A stretch of DNA of 64,000 nt from Prostheceraeus crozeri (GCA_907163375.1 CAJQUW010015340.1:1-64000), one strand, 5' to 3'. Shown: positions 10,533 through 20,428, counted from the first letter of the stretch. A program made the numbers and translations. The notes: generated by a model not told the origin, from the letters alone.

Positions 10533-11930
10533 ATGTCGTTTTATCATATTTTGCTTAGCAATGCGGCTACAAAGAGATTTGCTAGTAATCGAGCCGCACT
10601 CTTTTCTACTCCCATTGATCATGCACAACAGCTAAATGGAAATTGGGAAGTGGGTGTCACTCAACTTGTTTATAGCAACTGTGTCTATACTTTTGATCAT
10701 GAGGTGATGACTATTAATATGAGGCGTACAGCTGCTTACCAATGTGAAAAGGGGTGCCGAGTATACATTCCACAGTGGCCAAAGAAAGATCTCTTATCAT
10801 GTAAAAAGTTTATATATGATTTCTTGAATAAAGCGTGTAAACATATTGTCCAATTTACTCCGCACAATGATGATTATACTTATGTACATCATGTAGTTGA
10901 GAAAGATTGGATTGTTGGTTTAAGTCCAAGTTTTAGAAATGATTTAGGCTACCTCGCTAGCGCCTTAACAAGCTATGATAATTTTAACGTTAATTACCAC
11001 ATAAGTGGTCATAAACAGTTAATATATCGAGAGGAAGCTTATTATGTAGATCTTATTCCAAGAAATGAGAAGACGTTGGTGAAGAAGATTGTGATTAAGC
11101 CAAGAAAGACAAACATGACTCCTGAAACATTATTGAAGAAATTTAATTATCTCCTTCGAGTTGATGGTAAACAAGTGGCAACATTGACTTATATTAAATC
11201 ATCTAATCATATTGCAATAAGCAAATTAAATGATGATGATCTAGTATTAGTTTGTTCAAAAGATTTTCATCAGTTCTTACGACATCGTTCTGCAGCTGTT
11301 CATGGAAAATCTGATATGCAACATTTACCATGTGAAAGGTCAAATCAATTTGATACAGAATGGTCCGTATCTTTATACAGAAAGTGTGTAGAGCCTTTAG
11401 GTGGTATCTTACATGAAACAAGAGTGTTGATGCCTCGCATTATTACTTCGGTTAAATTGGTTGTAGATTATTTAAATGAAGTGATTAATGAGCAACATAT
11501 TTTATTTTCTGAAAAAGAAGGTACTTTGTCTCTCACTATAAGTGGAAAAGGTATTGAACTAATTTTGGATAAAACTCTAATGGACATTTTGGGTTTTGAT
11601 CAAAATATCTTTAAAAGTGGTACTGTAACCAAAGCTAGCGCAGACATGTCGCTATCGCGTCGTATTAACTATTTTCAGATATATTCCAATATTGGTGAAG
11701 ATGTACGTGTGGGAGATGTTGAAGCTCCATTGCTAGCAATGATACCATACCAGCCAAAAAGCTGCAGTATTTTATCTGAGCATACTTTCAAGAAAGTGCA
11801 TTATACAAAGCTCAAATCAAACTACATCCCACAAATTGATATTGCCATTTATGACGATGCTGGTGCGTTGATTCCTTTTCATAAAGATGCTGTGACAAGT
11901 ATCACACTCCATTTCCGAATGAAGAGTTAA
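10533..11930 (+). CDS. WEVG-type structural protein 1 (minor-capsid/penton-like)
   Basis: I prefer the ATG at 10533 because it begins the conserved SFYHILLSNAA segment. An upstream in-frame ATG at 10512 would overlap the promoter of the divergent gene. The product is about 465 residues. The N-terminal LSN, LFSTPID and NGNWEVGVTQL pattern matches a family common in animal Polintons with the WEVGL signature. The C-terminal part has EAPLLAMIP and a closing TLHFRMKS, also typical. In Polintons this class is regarded as a virion structural protein, probably minor capsid or penton-like. A TATAAA string sits at 10526-10531, directly before the ATG. The gene is followed by a paralogue in the same orientation. 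Confidence 0.6.
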   Translation: MSFYHILLSNAATKRFASNRAALFSTPIDHAQQLNGNWEVGVTQLVYSNCVYTFDHEVMTINMRRTAAYQCEKGCRVYIPQWPKKDLLSCKKFIYDFLNKACKHIVQFTPHNDDYTYVHHVVEKDWIVGLSPSFRNDLGYLASALTSYDNFNVNYHISGHKQLIYREEAYYVDLIPRNEKTLVKKIVIKPRKTNMTPETLLKKFNYLLRVDGKQVATLTYIKSSNHIAISKLNDDDLVLVCSKDFHQFLRHRSAAVHGKSDMQHLPCERSNQFDTEWSVSLYRKCVEPLGGILHETRVLMPRIITSVKLVVDYLNEVINEQHILFSEKEGTLSLTISGKGIELILDKTLMDILGFDQNIFKSGTVTKASADMSLSRRINYFQIYSNIGEDVRVGDVEAPLLAMIPYQPKSCSILSEHTFKKVHYTKLKSNYIPQIDIAIYDDAGALIPFHKDAVTSITLHFRMKS

Positions 11931-11959
11931 TGCAAACGTATGCTAATATATTTTTCCAA

Positions 11960-13490
11960 TGTGAATAATATGGAAAGTGAAAATAAGGACTCGTTTCTAA
12001 TCTACTTGCCCAGTAATGCTTCTATGAATAAATTTCCCAAAAATAAACCATCAGACTATCGAGTAGAATGAAATCGGCCACTGCATTTAGAAGGTGAATG
12101 GGAGGTTGGCGTTTCTAGTATTTGCTATGATAGCAATATTCAGAATGTGAATGATTTGGAAGAAATGATATTGACTCCTCGCACCCATGATGGAATAACG
12201 ATGAATAATGCATTTCAGTTCCCATACAATTTAACATCAGATGGAAAGTGGAACTATGAATGGATTCAGATAAAATCAGATTCTTATGAACCATTTGGGA
12301 ATGAGAAAATTATTAAGGCATTCAACAGTGGTAATACTTCCATCATGAAGAATAAAAATCAGAAAGCTTATGAGTTTACTATCTATCATTGGAGTGGGAG
12401 ACAGTTCCTCCGCTTTCATTCTTTTACTAAAGGTCTTACGCTGAGGTTGGATAATGAATTCTATCCACATCTTGGTTTTGGTCATGGACTACATCTAACA
12501 TCAATTGCTACTGCAAATGTTAAAAAAGTTTATTCAAATCGAATCAACAAATTTCATTATAGATTTAAAATATTTGATGAAGATGTTGTAGAATGCGAAG
12601 AACGCATCATTTTGAAAAAGCGTGGTGTTCAACCTTTATCACTTATTGAGTTAGTAAAACGATGGAATGAGACTGTGGGTAAGAAGTATGGAGAGAAAAT
12701 TATGGCGAACAAAAATAAGTTGGTTATTCAGAAATATAATGACAAACTTACAGTTTATTTCTCTCCAACCTTGCGTCATTTTGTAAGACATTATACACCT
12801 ATTATTGGAAGCGGTGTGGTGTATGCTTCTCATGAATATCACACTAAAGCTGATTCAGTTAATGATGAATGGTGGGTGGACATCTATGGCGATCGCATCA
12901 AGAAAATTTACCAGTCTTATGAAGAATCTAAAGTTGCTATCAATATAATGCCGCGTCTATATCATACAGTTGAAAGCTTCATTCATGTAGTAAATCCTTA
13001 TATACAACAGAAGTTGAAGCATGTGATGAAAAGTAAATATGATGTAAAGACACACCACATTTCGTTTTCAATTGAAAATCAACGCGTTGTTCTGAGACTG
13101 GGTGATGACATTCAATGTCAATTGAGTAAAAATTTGAAAAAACTCTTTGGTTTTTCAATGCTACAAACAGTGTTTGCTGCTGCGCATACGATTGGTATAG
13201 AAACAGCAATGACACTTGATAAACATGAACAGCACCTTTACATTCAAAGTGATTTGATTCTACCTATTTCTGTTGGTGAGAAAAAAGAATACATTTTACG
13301 TGATTTCATTCATGATAAAGACGCTTCCTATGGAATAGTCGAGAAGATGTTTGAATCTATTTTCTATCATCCCGTCGTCAAACAAACTATACCCTCTATT
13401 GCTATCAAAATTACCAATGGTTTACAAGAGTGCATCCACGTGAAAGATACTAAATCCCTCATAACGTTAGTGTTTCGGAAAACAAAGTGA
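11960..13490 (+). CDS. WEVG-type structural protein 2 (paralogue)
   Basis: The clearly open part begins at the ATG at 12147 (447 residues), but the same family signature (LPSNAS, EGEWEVGVSSI) lies just upstream, so the gene originally began near 11960-12000. It carries at least one break. The C-terminal half has an ILRDF segment, a FYHPVVKQTIPSIAIKI segment and a final LVFRKTK, parallel to the end of paralogue 1. The two genes probably arose by tandem duplication inside the element and may form two related capsid components. A plus-strand AATAAA lies at 13585-13590, about 95 bases after the stop. Confidence 0.55.
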
Positions 13491-13795
13491 AGTCTTTATA
13501 CAACATTTATTGAAATATGTACATGAATGTGAAGCAATAGACTTTATACAACATCCACTGAAAATATATACATGAGCGCACTTCAATAAACATTGCTATA
13601 TACAAAAAGTCTTTTTACGTCGTGAAGGGTGGAAATATACAGGGATAGGAAAAATGTCTTTCAGTGGAAAAGTCATCACATGGGGAATGTAGAGATGTGA
13701 ACACATATTCACAAGGAAAAAACAATCTCATGCGATACATAAAACAACAATGTTTATCTACAGAAATCAACATCAAAATACTAAGTTAAGGATGA
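13491..13795. terminator. Convergent 3' ends with polyadenylation signals on both strands
   Basis: About 300 non-coding bases separate the plus-strand structural gene from the minus-strand polymerase. AATAAA occurs on the plus strand at 13585-13590 and on the minus strand at 13506-13511. The two transcripts would overlap tail to tail. The start also holds a short imperfect repeat, ATACAACAT-CACTGAA type. Confidence 0.5.
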
Positions 13796-16700
13796 TTATG
13801 CTAAGACGTCTCCTGAATGTGGTAGTGTGAGTTTAATTCTTTTGGGTGGTGGTATGTTTGTGTCAGGATGTCCATGTGGAAGAGATATGTTGTGTTCTAG
13901 CCAGCACCTCTTATCCTCCCATGCTGAAAGCGCCCGTTTCCTAAAAGTATGAGTTTTGATCTCATGCGACTTAGATTTTAAGATTGTCATATTGACAAAC
14001 GTTATATTTTTATTTCTATAGGCTTTCCTGAAATTCTTATGTTTCATGTTAGAGACCAATGATCTTGATATGCCTTTAGCACGCTTAATACTATCGTCGC
14101 TATCCTTTAATTTCATACTGTACATTTTTGGACGGAGGAGAATCATTTCATCTATTTCCTTCCCTGCTGTCTCATCCTTAAAGCAGCCAAGTTTTGCCTT
14201 ATTTTTGATGGAGTAGAGTGGGTGATCAGTAGGATAATTTGATGTATCAAAATATCTTTCTAAAGATTTTCCTACTTCATTGAAATTTAAATCTTTTTGA
14301 GTGGTAATACCTAAGAAGAAACTATCTGTATCACCACCCAACAAACGAACCTCTTTTACGAGAGGACATGGTTTTAGTATTTTATAAAAGAGTTGGTACA
14401 TTTCAAGCTTAGAGTAATCTAGTACAGCTTGACCAATATAGATGGGTTTGCACAACTCAACTTCAGATTTTATCATTTTAACACCTATAAGGTCCTCATC
14501 GATAATGTCTCTATCGATGAATAGAGGTGATGAGGCCAATTTGTGATACTTTTGATCATCATTAACTAGTTTGTAGTTTACGCGCTTTCTAACATCCTCC
14601 ATCGTCTTACCAAATAGACTGTTGTTCTTATATTTATAAAAATCTTTTTCAAAATTATTTTGGGCTAGTGCACGTTTCTGGCTGTTGCTATCAATATATG
14701 GTTTGAGGAAGGCTTTCTGTCTAAATTTAATAATGCGGTGAACTCTTTTTAAAATCATACCCATTTCTAAATAAAATTTTAAGATGCTAAAGTGGACTAG
14801 ATAGTTTTCCTTATCATACTGGGTGAGTAAAAGTTTGCGGCAAGGCTTATAGTCGGGTTGACCGCATGATTCTAAATCTTTATGAAATTGTTTCATAAAG
14901 TCGGAAAACATATCTTTACTCACTTCACCTGATTCGGGTGCGAGTGGAAAATCTACGGTTTTATGTTTAATATTATTTGGATAGATTAGATCTATCTCAA
15001 AATAATATCCCCAATCACCTTCATCTGGGATTGCTAGTATGTTAGAAGGGTTGGAGAAATGCTGAATTTCACTATCATCTAACCAGCTAAACTCAGAGTG
15101 AGGGAGTGGTTTGGATAGTGAACTACCATATAAATTATTTTGGTCATAATACTTAAGATGAGTCTGATCATTACCTACTGTTTCAGATTTTAACCTATGT
15201 TTATTTACAAATGTGAGACCACCGCGAATTCCTCGCTCAAATAAATTATACATCTCTGGATCTTGTAAGAGATGAATGGTCTCACCAGTCATTTTAAAAG
15301 CAGACTTAAATGACATGGCTGGCAGACTGACAAAGTGGACGGGATCTAACTTATCTTCTTCTAATGCCACTCGTCGAAACTCCTGAAATACATCAGCCAG
15401 CAAAAATACATCTAACTTAAGGTAGGCAATCATATATTCACCAAATGTATGGCAGTCAAATTTTATCCATGCATCTTGTGCATGATCATAATCTTCGGTC
15501 TTACATTCTGCACCGCTCAAATCATTTTTAAATTTATCTATGGGCGGAAGAGAAGTCTCGCCGAGTTTACTAATCGCATCAAAATATGCATATGGAAAGA
15601 CTCCTTTCCGTGTGATGACTTCATCGGTTAGATTTGGATATTGTTTCTTAAGATTTTGTGTTAGTGGAAGAGACTTTAGATTTTGTACGAGAGAGGCCAG
15701 TGATGCAGTCATAAATTGGTAGGAATCTAAAAATTTTATATCAAAATAGACCGTCTTATTTTCTTTAGTTTTATCGACAGGCACTTTTGCTGTCATGGCC
15801 ATAAACTTCTCTCTCGTTTGTGCTATTACATCAAGCTTCCACTCTTTCATTTGACCTAAACCTCCTTTTATTATCATATGGCTGTCGTAGCCCTTGAAAT
15901 TATGGAAAATGACGGGTAATGTACGCCGTTTCATCCTAAGTGAAAAATTGCATTTTGAACAGAGTGCGTTTCTAAATTTACCAGTGATGTGATCATGGTC
16001 GCGCACTTTCTTAATCTTATCATCATCAAATGTTTTCCTACATTTGGGGCAAACGTTGCAGCTATCAAATTTTGCTTGATCATCTGCTGTCATATGCAAT
16101 GATCTGCGATAGAGTTCACCATCATACTTTTGTTGAAATTTTACAGCCTGTTCGAGGAATTGTAGGAAATGGTAAATACAATCCTCACCTTGCCAGACGC
16201 GCATTTTATTTTGCCTACCCCTAAAGTGATCATGCCATACTTCATAGCAGGAAATGGCTGCTGGTCGATGGATGTTATCATCGATATAACATTCGATGTC
16301 AGCATAGATGACACGAAGAGGACTTAGTTCATCGCCATTCTCTCTATATGAAAACTCCTTATATTTGGGCATGCGTTCCATTTGCAGTTTACCTCGCTTA
16401 CACCACTCATAATGAGTTTCAAATTTGTTTTTACTCCTAAAGTTCCGAATGCATCTGTCACAGTAATAAATCTCTGATGAGGTAGAATTTCTTAAGTGGT
16501 GGTATAAGCGAGAGATTTTGGGAATGCCGCAGTAGTGCCATTCCTCACTATCATCCTGTCTTACTAACAAAAGGTTGACAACGTGCTCATAACAACTCGA
16601 ACGCGAGTTGTAGCGGACACCCTTCAATCCCTTTTCCCAAACATGGAGAACTATTTTGATGTTGTTCAATTTTTCAAATTTTTCTATATCTTTAATTTTC

Positions 16701-17629
16701 ATATCTTCACTATTGCAGTCATCAAACTTTAATTCATTCTCCCACTGTTGATACTTACTCTTACGATATCGGCTATTCTGTACATCATTATAGTGGAGAA
16801 TGGAGAGGACGGCATACTTAAAACATTGCGATTCGCAATCTACAGAAATGACTGCTGCTTTATTTCTTAAATTTTTCGGAAGTTTAAGGGAACCTCGACC
16901 ACTATGATTTCCTAATAAACTGATTTTAATCATGGCGGTCTCAATGCCGTCAAAAATGAGACCGCTATCACGCTCGTTAAATTTATCTATATTTAATTTT
17001 AATCCTTGGATATGAAAATTTATCCAAGACTCACAGTCTACAACCTCGGTTGCAGGAGAGGAGGGTATGTGAAACTCCAACCTCTCTATTATTTGTCCAG
17101 TATGGTGGTCGATTTTTACATATTTTATTTTGAGATAGATGAGCGCCTTCATTCTAAAATTGTCTAAATTGTTGAAGAGCGCTTCTATCAATGATGAATT
17201 TTGATGAAACCATTCCTCAAAGTTAGCAATGGTTTCTGAGGAGTCCATCTGGTAGTTCCTCACTAAATTATTTATGGACACTTCAGTGAGTCGGATAGAG
17301 GAGGTGCTGTTAGTATAACTATCGTCACTGTGTGTATGTTGAAGTCTGTGCGAAGATAGTTCAAAATGTGACTCAAAAGACTGAATGCATAAATCGCAAG
17401 AAAAGGAGACATCGTTAACAGAATCATCCCTACCTTCGGAGATTGATGCTGACTTAGGTCTACAAACACCTCGCTTGATGTGTCGGATGAGATCACGCTT
17501 CCTCGTGAAGATGTGTCCACAGTCAGCACATTCCCGATCGTTGCATTCCCGCGACAATGTTGATATGGACTCGCTCGAGATGGGACTGGTATCACCTGAA
17601 AGAGAAATCATTCTATCATCTCTGTTCAA
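13796..17629 (-). CDS. PolB: Protein-primed-type family B DNA polymerase (Polinton PolB)
   Basis: One uninterrupted frame of 1277 codons looks whole. The N-terminal third carries C2H2-like fingers (CADCGHIFTRKRDLIRHI; CDLCIQSFESHFELSSH) and a third Cys/His cluster (YCDRCIRNF). Exonuclease motifs follow: YADIECY (about residue 443), HNFKGYDSHM (about 579) and the D-x-x-x-x-D of YLKLDVFLLADVF. A DHDHITGKFRNALCSKC segment (about 549) is typical of these polymerases. Polymerase motif A is DQNNLYG (about 831), motif B NSLFGKT (about 1003) and motif C DTDSFF (about 1098). In the family the enzyme copies the linear element genome from a protein primer. Upstream splice signals suggest that the true start lies at 17785, behind two short introns. 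It ends 305 bases from the convergent structural gene. Confidence 0.95.
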   Translation of the reverse strand: MNRDDRMISLSGDTSPISSESISTLSRECNDRECADCGHIFTRKRDLIRHIKRGVCRPKSASISEGRDDSVNDVSFSCDLCIQSFESHFELSSHRLQHTHSDDSYTNSTSSIRLTEVSINNLVRNYQMDSSETIANFEEWFHQNSSLIEALFNNLDNFRMKALIYLKIKYVKIDHHTGQIIERLEFHIPSSPATEVVDCESWINFHIQGLKLNIDKFNERDSGLIFDGIETAMIKISLLGNHSGRGSLKLPKNLRNKAAVISVDCESQCFKYAVLSILHYNDVQNSRYRKSKYQQWENELKFDDCNSEDMKIKDIEKFEKLNNIKIVLHVWEKGLKGVRYNSRSSCYEHVVNLLLVRQDDSEEWHYCGIPKISRLYHHLRNSTSSEIYYCDRCIRNFRSKNKFETHYEWCKRGKLQMERMPKYKEFSYRENGDELSPLRVIYADIECYIDDNIHRPAAISCYEVWHDHFRGRQNKMRVWQGEDCIYHFLQFLEQAVKFQQKYDGELYRRSLHMTADDQAKFDSCNVCPKCRKTFDDDKIKKVRDHDHITGKFRNALCSKCNFSLRMKRRTLPVIFHNFKGYDSHMIIKGGLGQMKEWKLDVIAQTREKFMAMTAKVPVDKTKENKTVYFDIKFLDSYQFMTASLASLVQNLKSLPLTQNLKKQYPNLTDEVITRKGVFPYAYFDAISKLGETSLPPIDKFKNDLSGAECKTEDYDHAQDAWIKFDCHTFGEYMIAYLKLDVFLLADVFQEFRRVALEEDKLDPVHFVSLPAMSFKSAFKMTGETIHLLQDPEMYNLFERGIRGGLTFVNKHRLKSETVGNDQTHLKYYDQNNLYGSSLSKPLPHSEFSWLDDSEIQHFSNPSNILAIPDEGDWGYYFEIDLIYPNNIKHKTVDFPLAPESGEVSKDMFSDFMKQFHKDLESCGQPDYKPCRKLLLTQYDKENYLVHFSILKFYLEMGMILKRVHRIIKFRQKAFLKPYIDSNSQKRALAQNNFEKDFYKYKNNSLFGKTMEDVRKRVNYKLVNDDQKYHKLASSPLFIDRDIIDEDLIGVKMIKSEVELCKPIYIGQAVLDYSKLEMYQLFYKILKPCPLVKEVRLLGGDTDSFFLGITTQKDLNFNEVGKSLERYFDTSNYPTDHPLYSIKNKAKLGCFKDETAGKEIDEMILLRPKMYSMKLKDSDDSIKRAKGISRSLVSNMKHKNFRKAYRNKNITFVNMTILKSKSHEIKTHTFRKRALSAWEDKRCWLEHNISLPHGHPDTNIPPPKRIKLTLPHSGDVLA

Positions 17630-17785
17630 GTCTCAGTGTATTGTTACAACCTACCTTGACTCAACAACTCTAAACTTTCCTCGAGAAGGGAGGGCGTTGG
17701 TGATGAAGTTGATGCCTGAAATTGAGGAAAATGCTATTAGCCACACGTTTGAGGGAGATGAGTGAAGAAATTTTCAACTTACCAT
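17596..17785 (-). other. Putative 5' exons and two short introns of PolB
   Basis: On the minus strand an ATG at 17785-17783 is followed at once by GTAAGT. An acceptor after TTTCCTCAATTTCAG ends an intron of 67 bases (17782-17716). A 61-base exon (17715-17655) follows, then a second intron of 59 bases (17654-17596) bounded by GTAGGT and TTTCTCTTTCAG. The phases fit the polymerase frame downstream. The sizes match the 60-base intron in the coiled-coil gene nearby. This is ordinary GT-AG splicing inferred from consensus only. Confidence 0.6.
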
Positions 17786-18056
17786 TTCAATGAAATCAAG
17801 TTTAAGGTTGATACTTCAGTCAAATAATACGTCTCAAATTTGGAATTCACTAGAGAGCAGTTCACTTGTACACCTCAAATATAGAATTCGCTAGAGAACA
17901 CTTCACTTATACGTCTCAAAGACAGAGTGAAATGACACGAATGTCACTTTGCATATATACTTTCATATTCATCATTCATTGGCTGTTCATTCTGATTGGT
18001 TGCTTGTTGATACTTCAGAATTAGAAAACATTTCAAAGTCATTATTCACAGTCAAC
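17786..18056. promoter_or_regulatory. Divergent promoter region with about 42-bp direct repeats
   Basis: Between the divergent polymerase gene and small plus-strand gene lie two tandem units of about 42 bp (17829-17871 and 17872-17912). Each holds CTCAAAT, GAATTC, CTAGAGA and TTCACTT blocks, followed by a partial third unit (to about 17936). A TATATA string lies at 17952-17959, about 100 bases before the small gene's ATG. Repeated blocks beside a TATA-like string suggest binding sites for a transcription or replication factor. Confidence 0.5.
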
Positions 18057-18461
18057 ATGACAAGCCCTCCGACCACACCAAACACAAAATTCTCTTCTCC
18101 ATGCTCAACATCCAAGGCGCTCGTTGCACCAAACGCTCCAACGAAGGGGAAGGTAGAGAAGGTGTACCGACTGGACAATATCAGAAAGTTGTCATTACCA
18201 GCGGACAACGAAGAGAGTGTATGTGAGAAGGAGTGTCCCGACTTAACATGCGTGAGGTGGAAGTATCTCCAGTACGATACTGACGATGTGATGGAGATCA
18301 CCAGCACGAAATTCCTCCACCAATTATGGGAGTGGTACACCCCTAACTCCCAGCCACGAACTATGGCAGAGTGGGAGTATATTGACAAAGTGAGGCTCGC
18401 AGTGGAAGAACGATTAAAGCAACTGAAATGTTTTTGTTATCTATGTGAAGTCAGACTCTGA
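18057..18461 (+). CDS. Small unknown protein of the Polinton-type element
   Basis: From the ATG at 18057 the product is 134 residues. An upstream ATG at 17949 would place the start before the TATA-like string, so I prefer the later one. The N-terminal 45 residues are Ser/Thr/Pro-rich and probably disordered. The rest is acidic and mixed helical, with Trp-rich segments (VRWKYLQYD, LWEWYTP) and a C-terminal pair of cysteines (CFCYLC). I do not recognise a family. Its place next to the replication gene, divergent from it, hints at an early or replication-linked role, which is inference only. AATAAA follows at 18502-18507, 41 bases after the stop. Confidence 0.5.
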   Translation: MTSPPTTPNTKFSSPCSTSKALVAPNAPTKGKVEKVYRLDNIRKLSLPADNEESVCEKECPDLTCVRWKYLQYDTDDVMEITSTKFLHQLWEWYTPNSQPRTMAEWEYIDKVRLAVEERLKQLKCFCYLCEVRL

Positions 18462-18519
18462 GACGATATTGATGATGAAGACCTTTTGAAATACATGCCA
18501 TAATAAATTTTTATTTCAT

Positions 18520-19252
18520 ATTATCTTTGCTTTCATACTGACTTACTTGAATGGGGCTTCAGTGGATGATTTAACCATGTATACTTTTTCATTTGGAAAT
18601 AGTAGCACACTTAGTTTAACTTGCAATTCTTATAACATTTCATATGGATGATAATGGTAGATGAAATAGTGTCAAATAAAATTAAGATAGCTTACACTTC
18701 TGATACAGGGATAGCAATCGACTGCAATCCATGTGTAAAGAGCTTGTTAGACTACGGAAGAGAGAAGTGTGTTATGTTGCGTGTGGCGCGTGAGTGTCCT
18801 CCCATTTCATTCCATTCATCAATTCGTCTCATTGATAGAGACAGGTAGAACTCATGGTTCTCATAACGTATGCAATGGAAAGTTTTAGGCAACCTTCGAC
18901 AGTTGGCTAAATGTCGCCCTGGCGCGAATGCATACTACGTTGAGACAGAGGCAATCACTTGCAAACATGACGCAGAGAGGTTTAACAAGATTGACCATTG
19001 CCGAATGTCCCTTGCGGTATACATAGCTACGGGTTTCACCGCCGCCCTTTATAGGAACGCCCGTCGAAAGGAAGTATTACACCGAACTTCATTTCCAACG
19101 TTCAAGTTGACTGATAGCAGATTCAACTTAATGATAGTATTCGCCAGTCCGAAGACTGCCCAGGGCAAACCGCGAGGAGGTTCTATCATGTCTTGCCCCA
19201 TGGTGGCCCTTAAGAGAGCCGGTGGTTCGTTCTCGGGGTGTGTGGTAGGGAC
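18520..19252. other. No supported gene
   Basis: About 730 bases between the small element gene and the coiled-coil gene. Short plus-strand frames occur (for example 18648-18848 and 18870-19355), but none matches a family I know, and the second overlaps the spliced end of the minus-strand gene. The stretch is richer in G and C than the element to its left. It may hold an end of the element, but I see no terminal repeat. Confidence 0.4.
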
Positions 19253-20428
19253 TCAGGCTTGCTGTTTCGACTGCGGCTCCGGCAACGGGGCGGGTGGTCG
19301 CTTCTCTTGGATGTCTGTAAAGAAAGAAGTAGTGAGTTATCATCTTACATTTTAATTTAGTCATTTTTACTTACAGATCATCTCGGACGCTTCCTCATAA
19401 AGGAAATTCGAGATCGGATCACGATGATCGAAGGTGAAGTGTAGACACTCCACCCCTTTCTTCACCCGAGAGTAGCATTTCTCCCCTCTTCCACGCTCGT
19501 ACAAGAGAGGAGTTTCTGCTACTCTCCCCTTTCTAATAGGGATGTGCAGACGACTGGAACGCACCCTTCGATCGCGATCCACCAGCTGCGCCGAACGGTG
19601 CAGCTCGTGGTTCGTCTCGACCACCTTAGCCATCTGCACACGGAGTCTCTCCACTTCCTCCTTCAACCTTCGTATCTCCTTCTCCCTACTTTCCCTCTCT
19701 GCTAGTAAAGCCTCTTCTCTGGCTTTCCCCTCGAGAGTCTTGAGCCTCTCCTGCTCCAACTCGCCATCCCGCTCGCTTAATCTCTCCTTCACCTTCTTCA
19801 TCTCTCCGGCCACGTTCTTTAGGTCCTCATACTTTGCCTTGTATGAGAAGGCCTCCTCCTTCAACTTCTCCACCTCTTTCTTTAGTCTATCCCGTTCGGC
19901 GATCACCGGCGGGCGCTTGACAAAATTGCGACATTGTGTTGCAATTCCACTCGCAGTTACGGCTGTAGGGGTCTCGCGATCGAGGTCGACGTCCTCGATA
20001 AGTTGCGACTGTAGCTCTCCCTCCTCCTCCTCCTCACTATCGCTGCTGGTCAGCGAGCTCTCGCTACTAAGTGAGGATACAGCGGCAATCGCTTCAATGG
20101 CGGATTGTAGCTCAGTGGCCTCAGTGGTGAAGAGTGAAGTCCGTTCTTGCTCGTTGGCAGATTGTAGCTCCAAAGAACGGAGCTCAGTGGCGAAGAGTGA
20201 ACTCCGTTCTTCTTCGCCTACTTCGCCTGTTTGACACTCGCTGTGTTGTGAGTGCCAATCCTCCAGCCGCTCACTTAAGCGACTGACTTTGTGGGCTCCG
20301 CAATAGTAGCGAGCGACCCCTATCTGTTTCTTGTTAGTGCAAGCGTGCTTCTTGAAGGCGTCAGCTCGGAATACCTTCCGGCATTGACACAGTTTGAAAC
20401 TGGTCTTCATATTATTGTATTTCGGCAT
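19253..20428 (-). CDS. Unknown coiled-coil protein with N-terminal Cys/His cluster, one short intron
   Basis: The first exon (20428-19375) encodes about 350 residues. A Cys/His cluster at residues 13-45 (CQCRKVF, HACTNKK, YYCGAHK) looks like a small zinc-binding unit. A Ser/Glu-rich acidic region at about 120-150 follows, then about 110 residues of heptad-like charged coiled coil (KKEVEKLKEEAF to EEVERLRVQM), then a basic tail. The exon ends at GTAAGT, and a 60-base intron (19374-19315) with acceptor TTTCTTTACAG leads to a 62-base exon ending at a TGA (19253-19255). GC content is higher than in the polymerase gene, so origin outside the element is possible. The matching short intron and adjacency argue for the element. 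I cannot assign a function. Confidence 0.55.

Larger units (their letters stand above)
8347..18520 (+). mobile_element. Polinton/Maverick-type element, right arm (partial)
   Basis: This is a compact, densely coding element with protein-primed-type PolB, an adenovirus-type protease and capsid-type proteins, the diagnostic Polinton/adintovirus set. It looks nearly whole over the part present, with about one evident break, so the insertion is probably young. It is cut at about 8347, where low-complexity DNA begins, so the rest of the capsid gene, the packaging ATPase and the integrase expected for the family are absent. The right end is uncertain: coding definitely reaches 18461, and a gene with a similar short intron extends to 20428. 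I could not find a terminal inverted repeat or target-site duplication. Confidence 0.85.

Noticed and set aside
18870-19355. 161-residue plus-strand frame
   Set aside because: It matches no family I know and its second half is antisense to the spliced end of the coiled-coil gene. Kept only as part of an unannotated stretch.
19542-20234. 230-residue Ser-rich plus-strand frame
   Set aside because: It is the antisense shadow of the coiled-coil gene, whose Glu/Lys-rich codons read as Ser-rich on the other strand.
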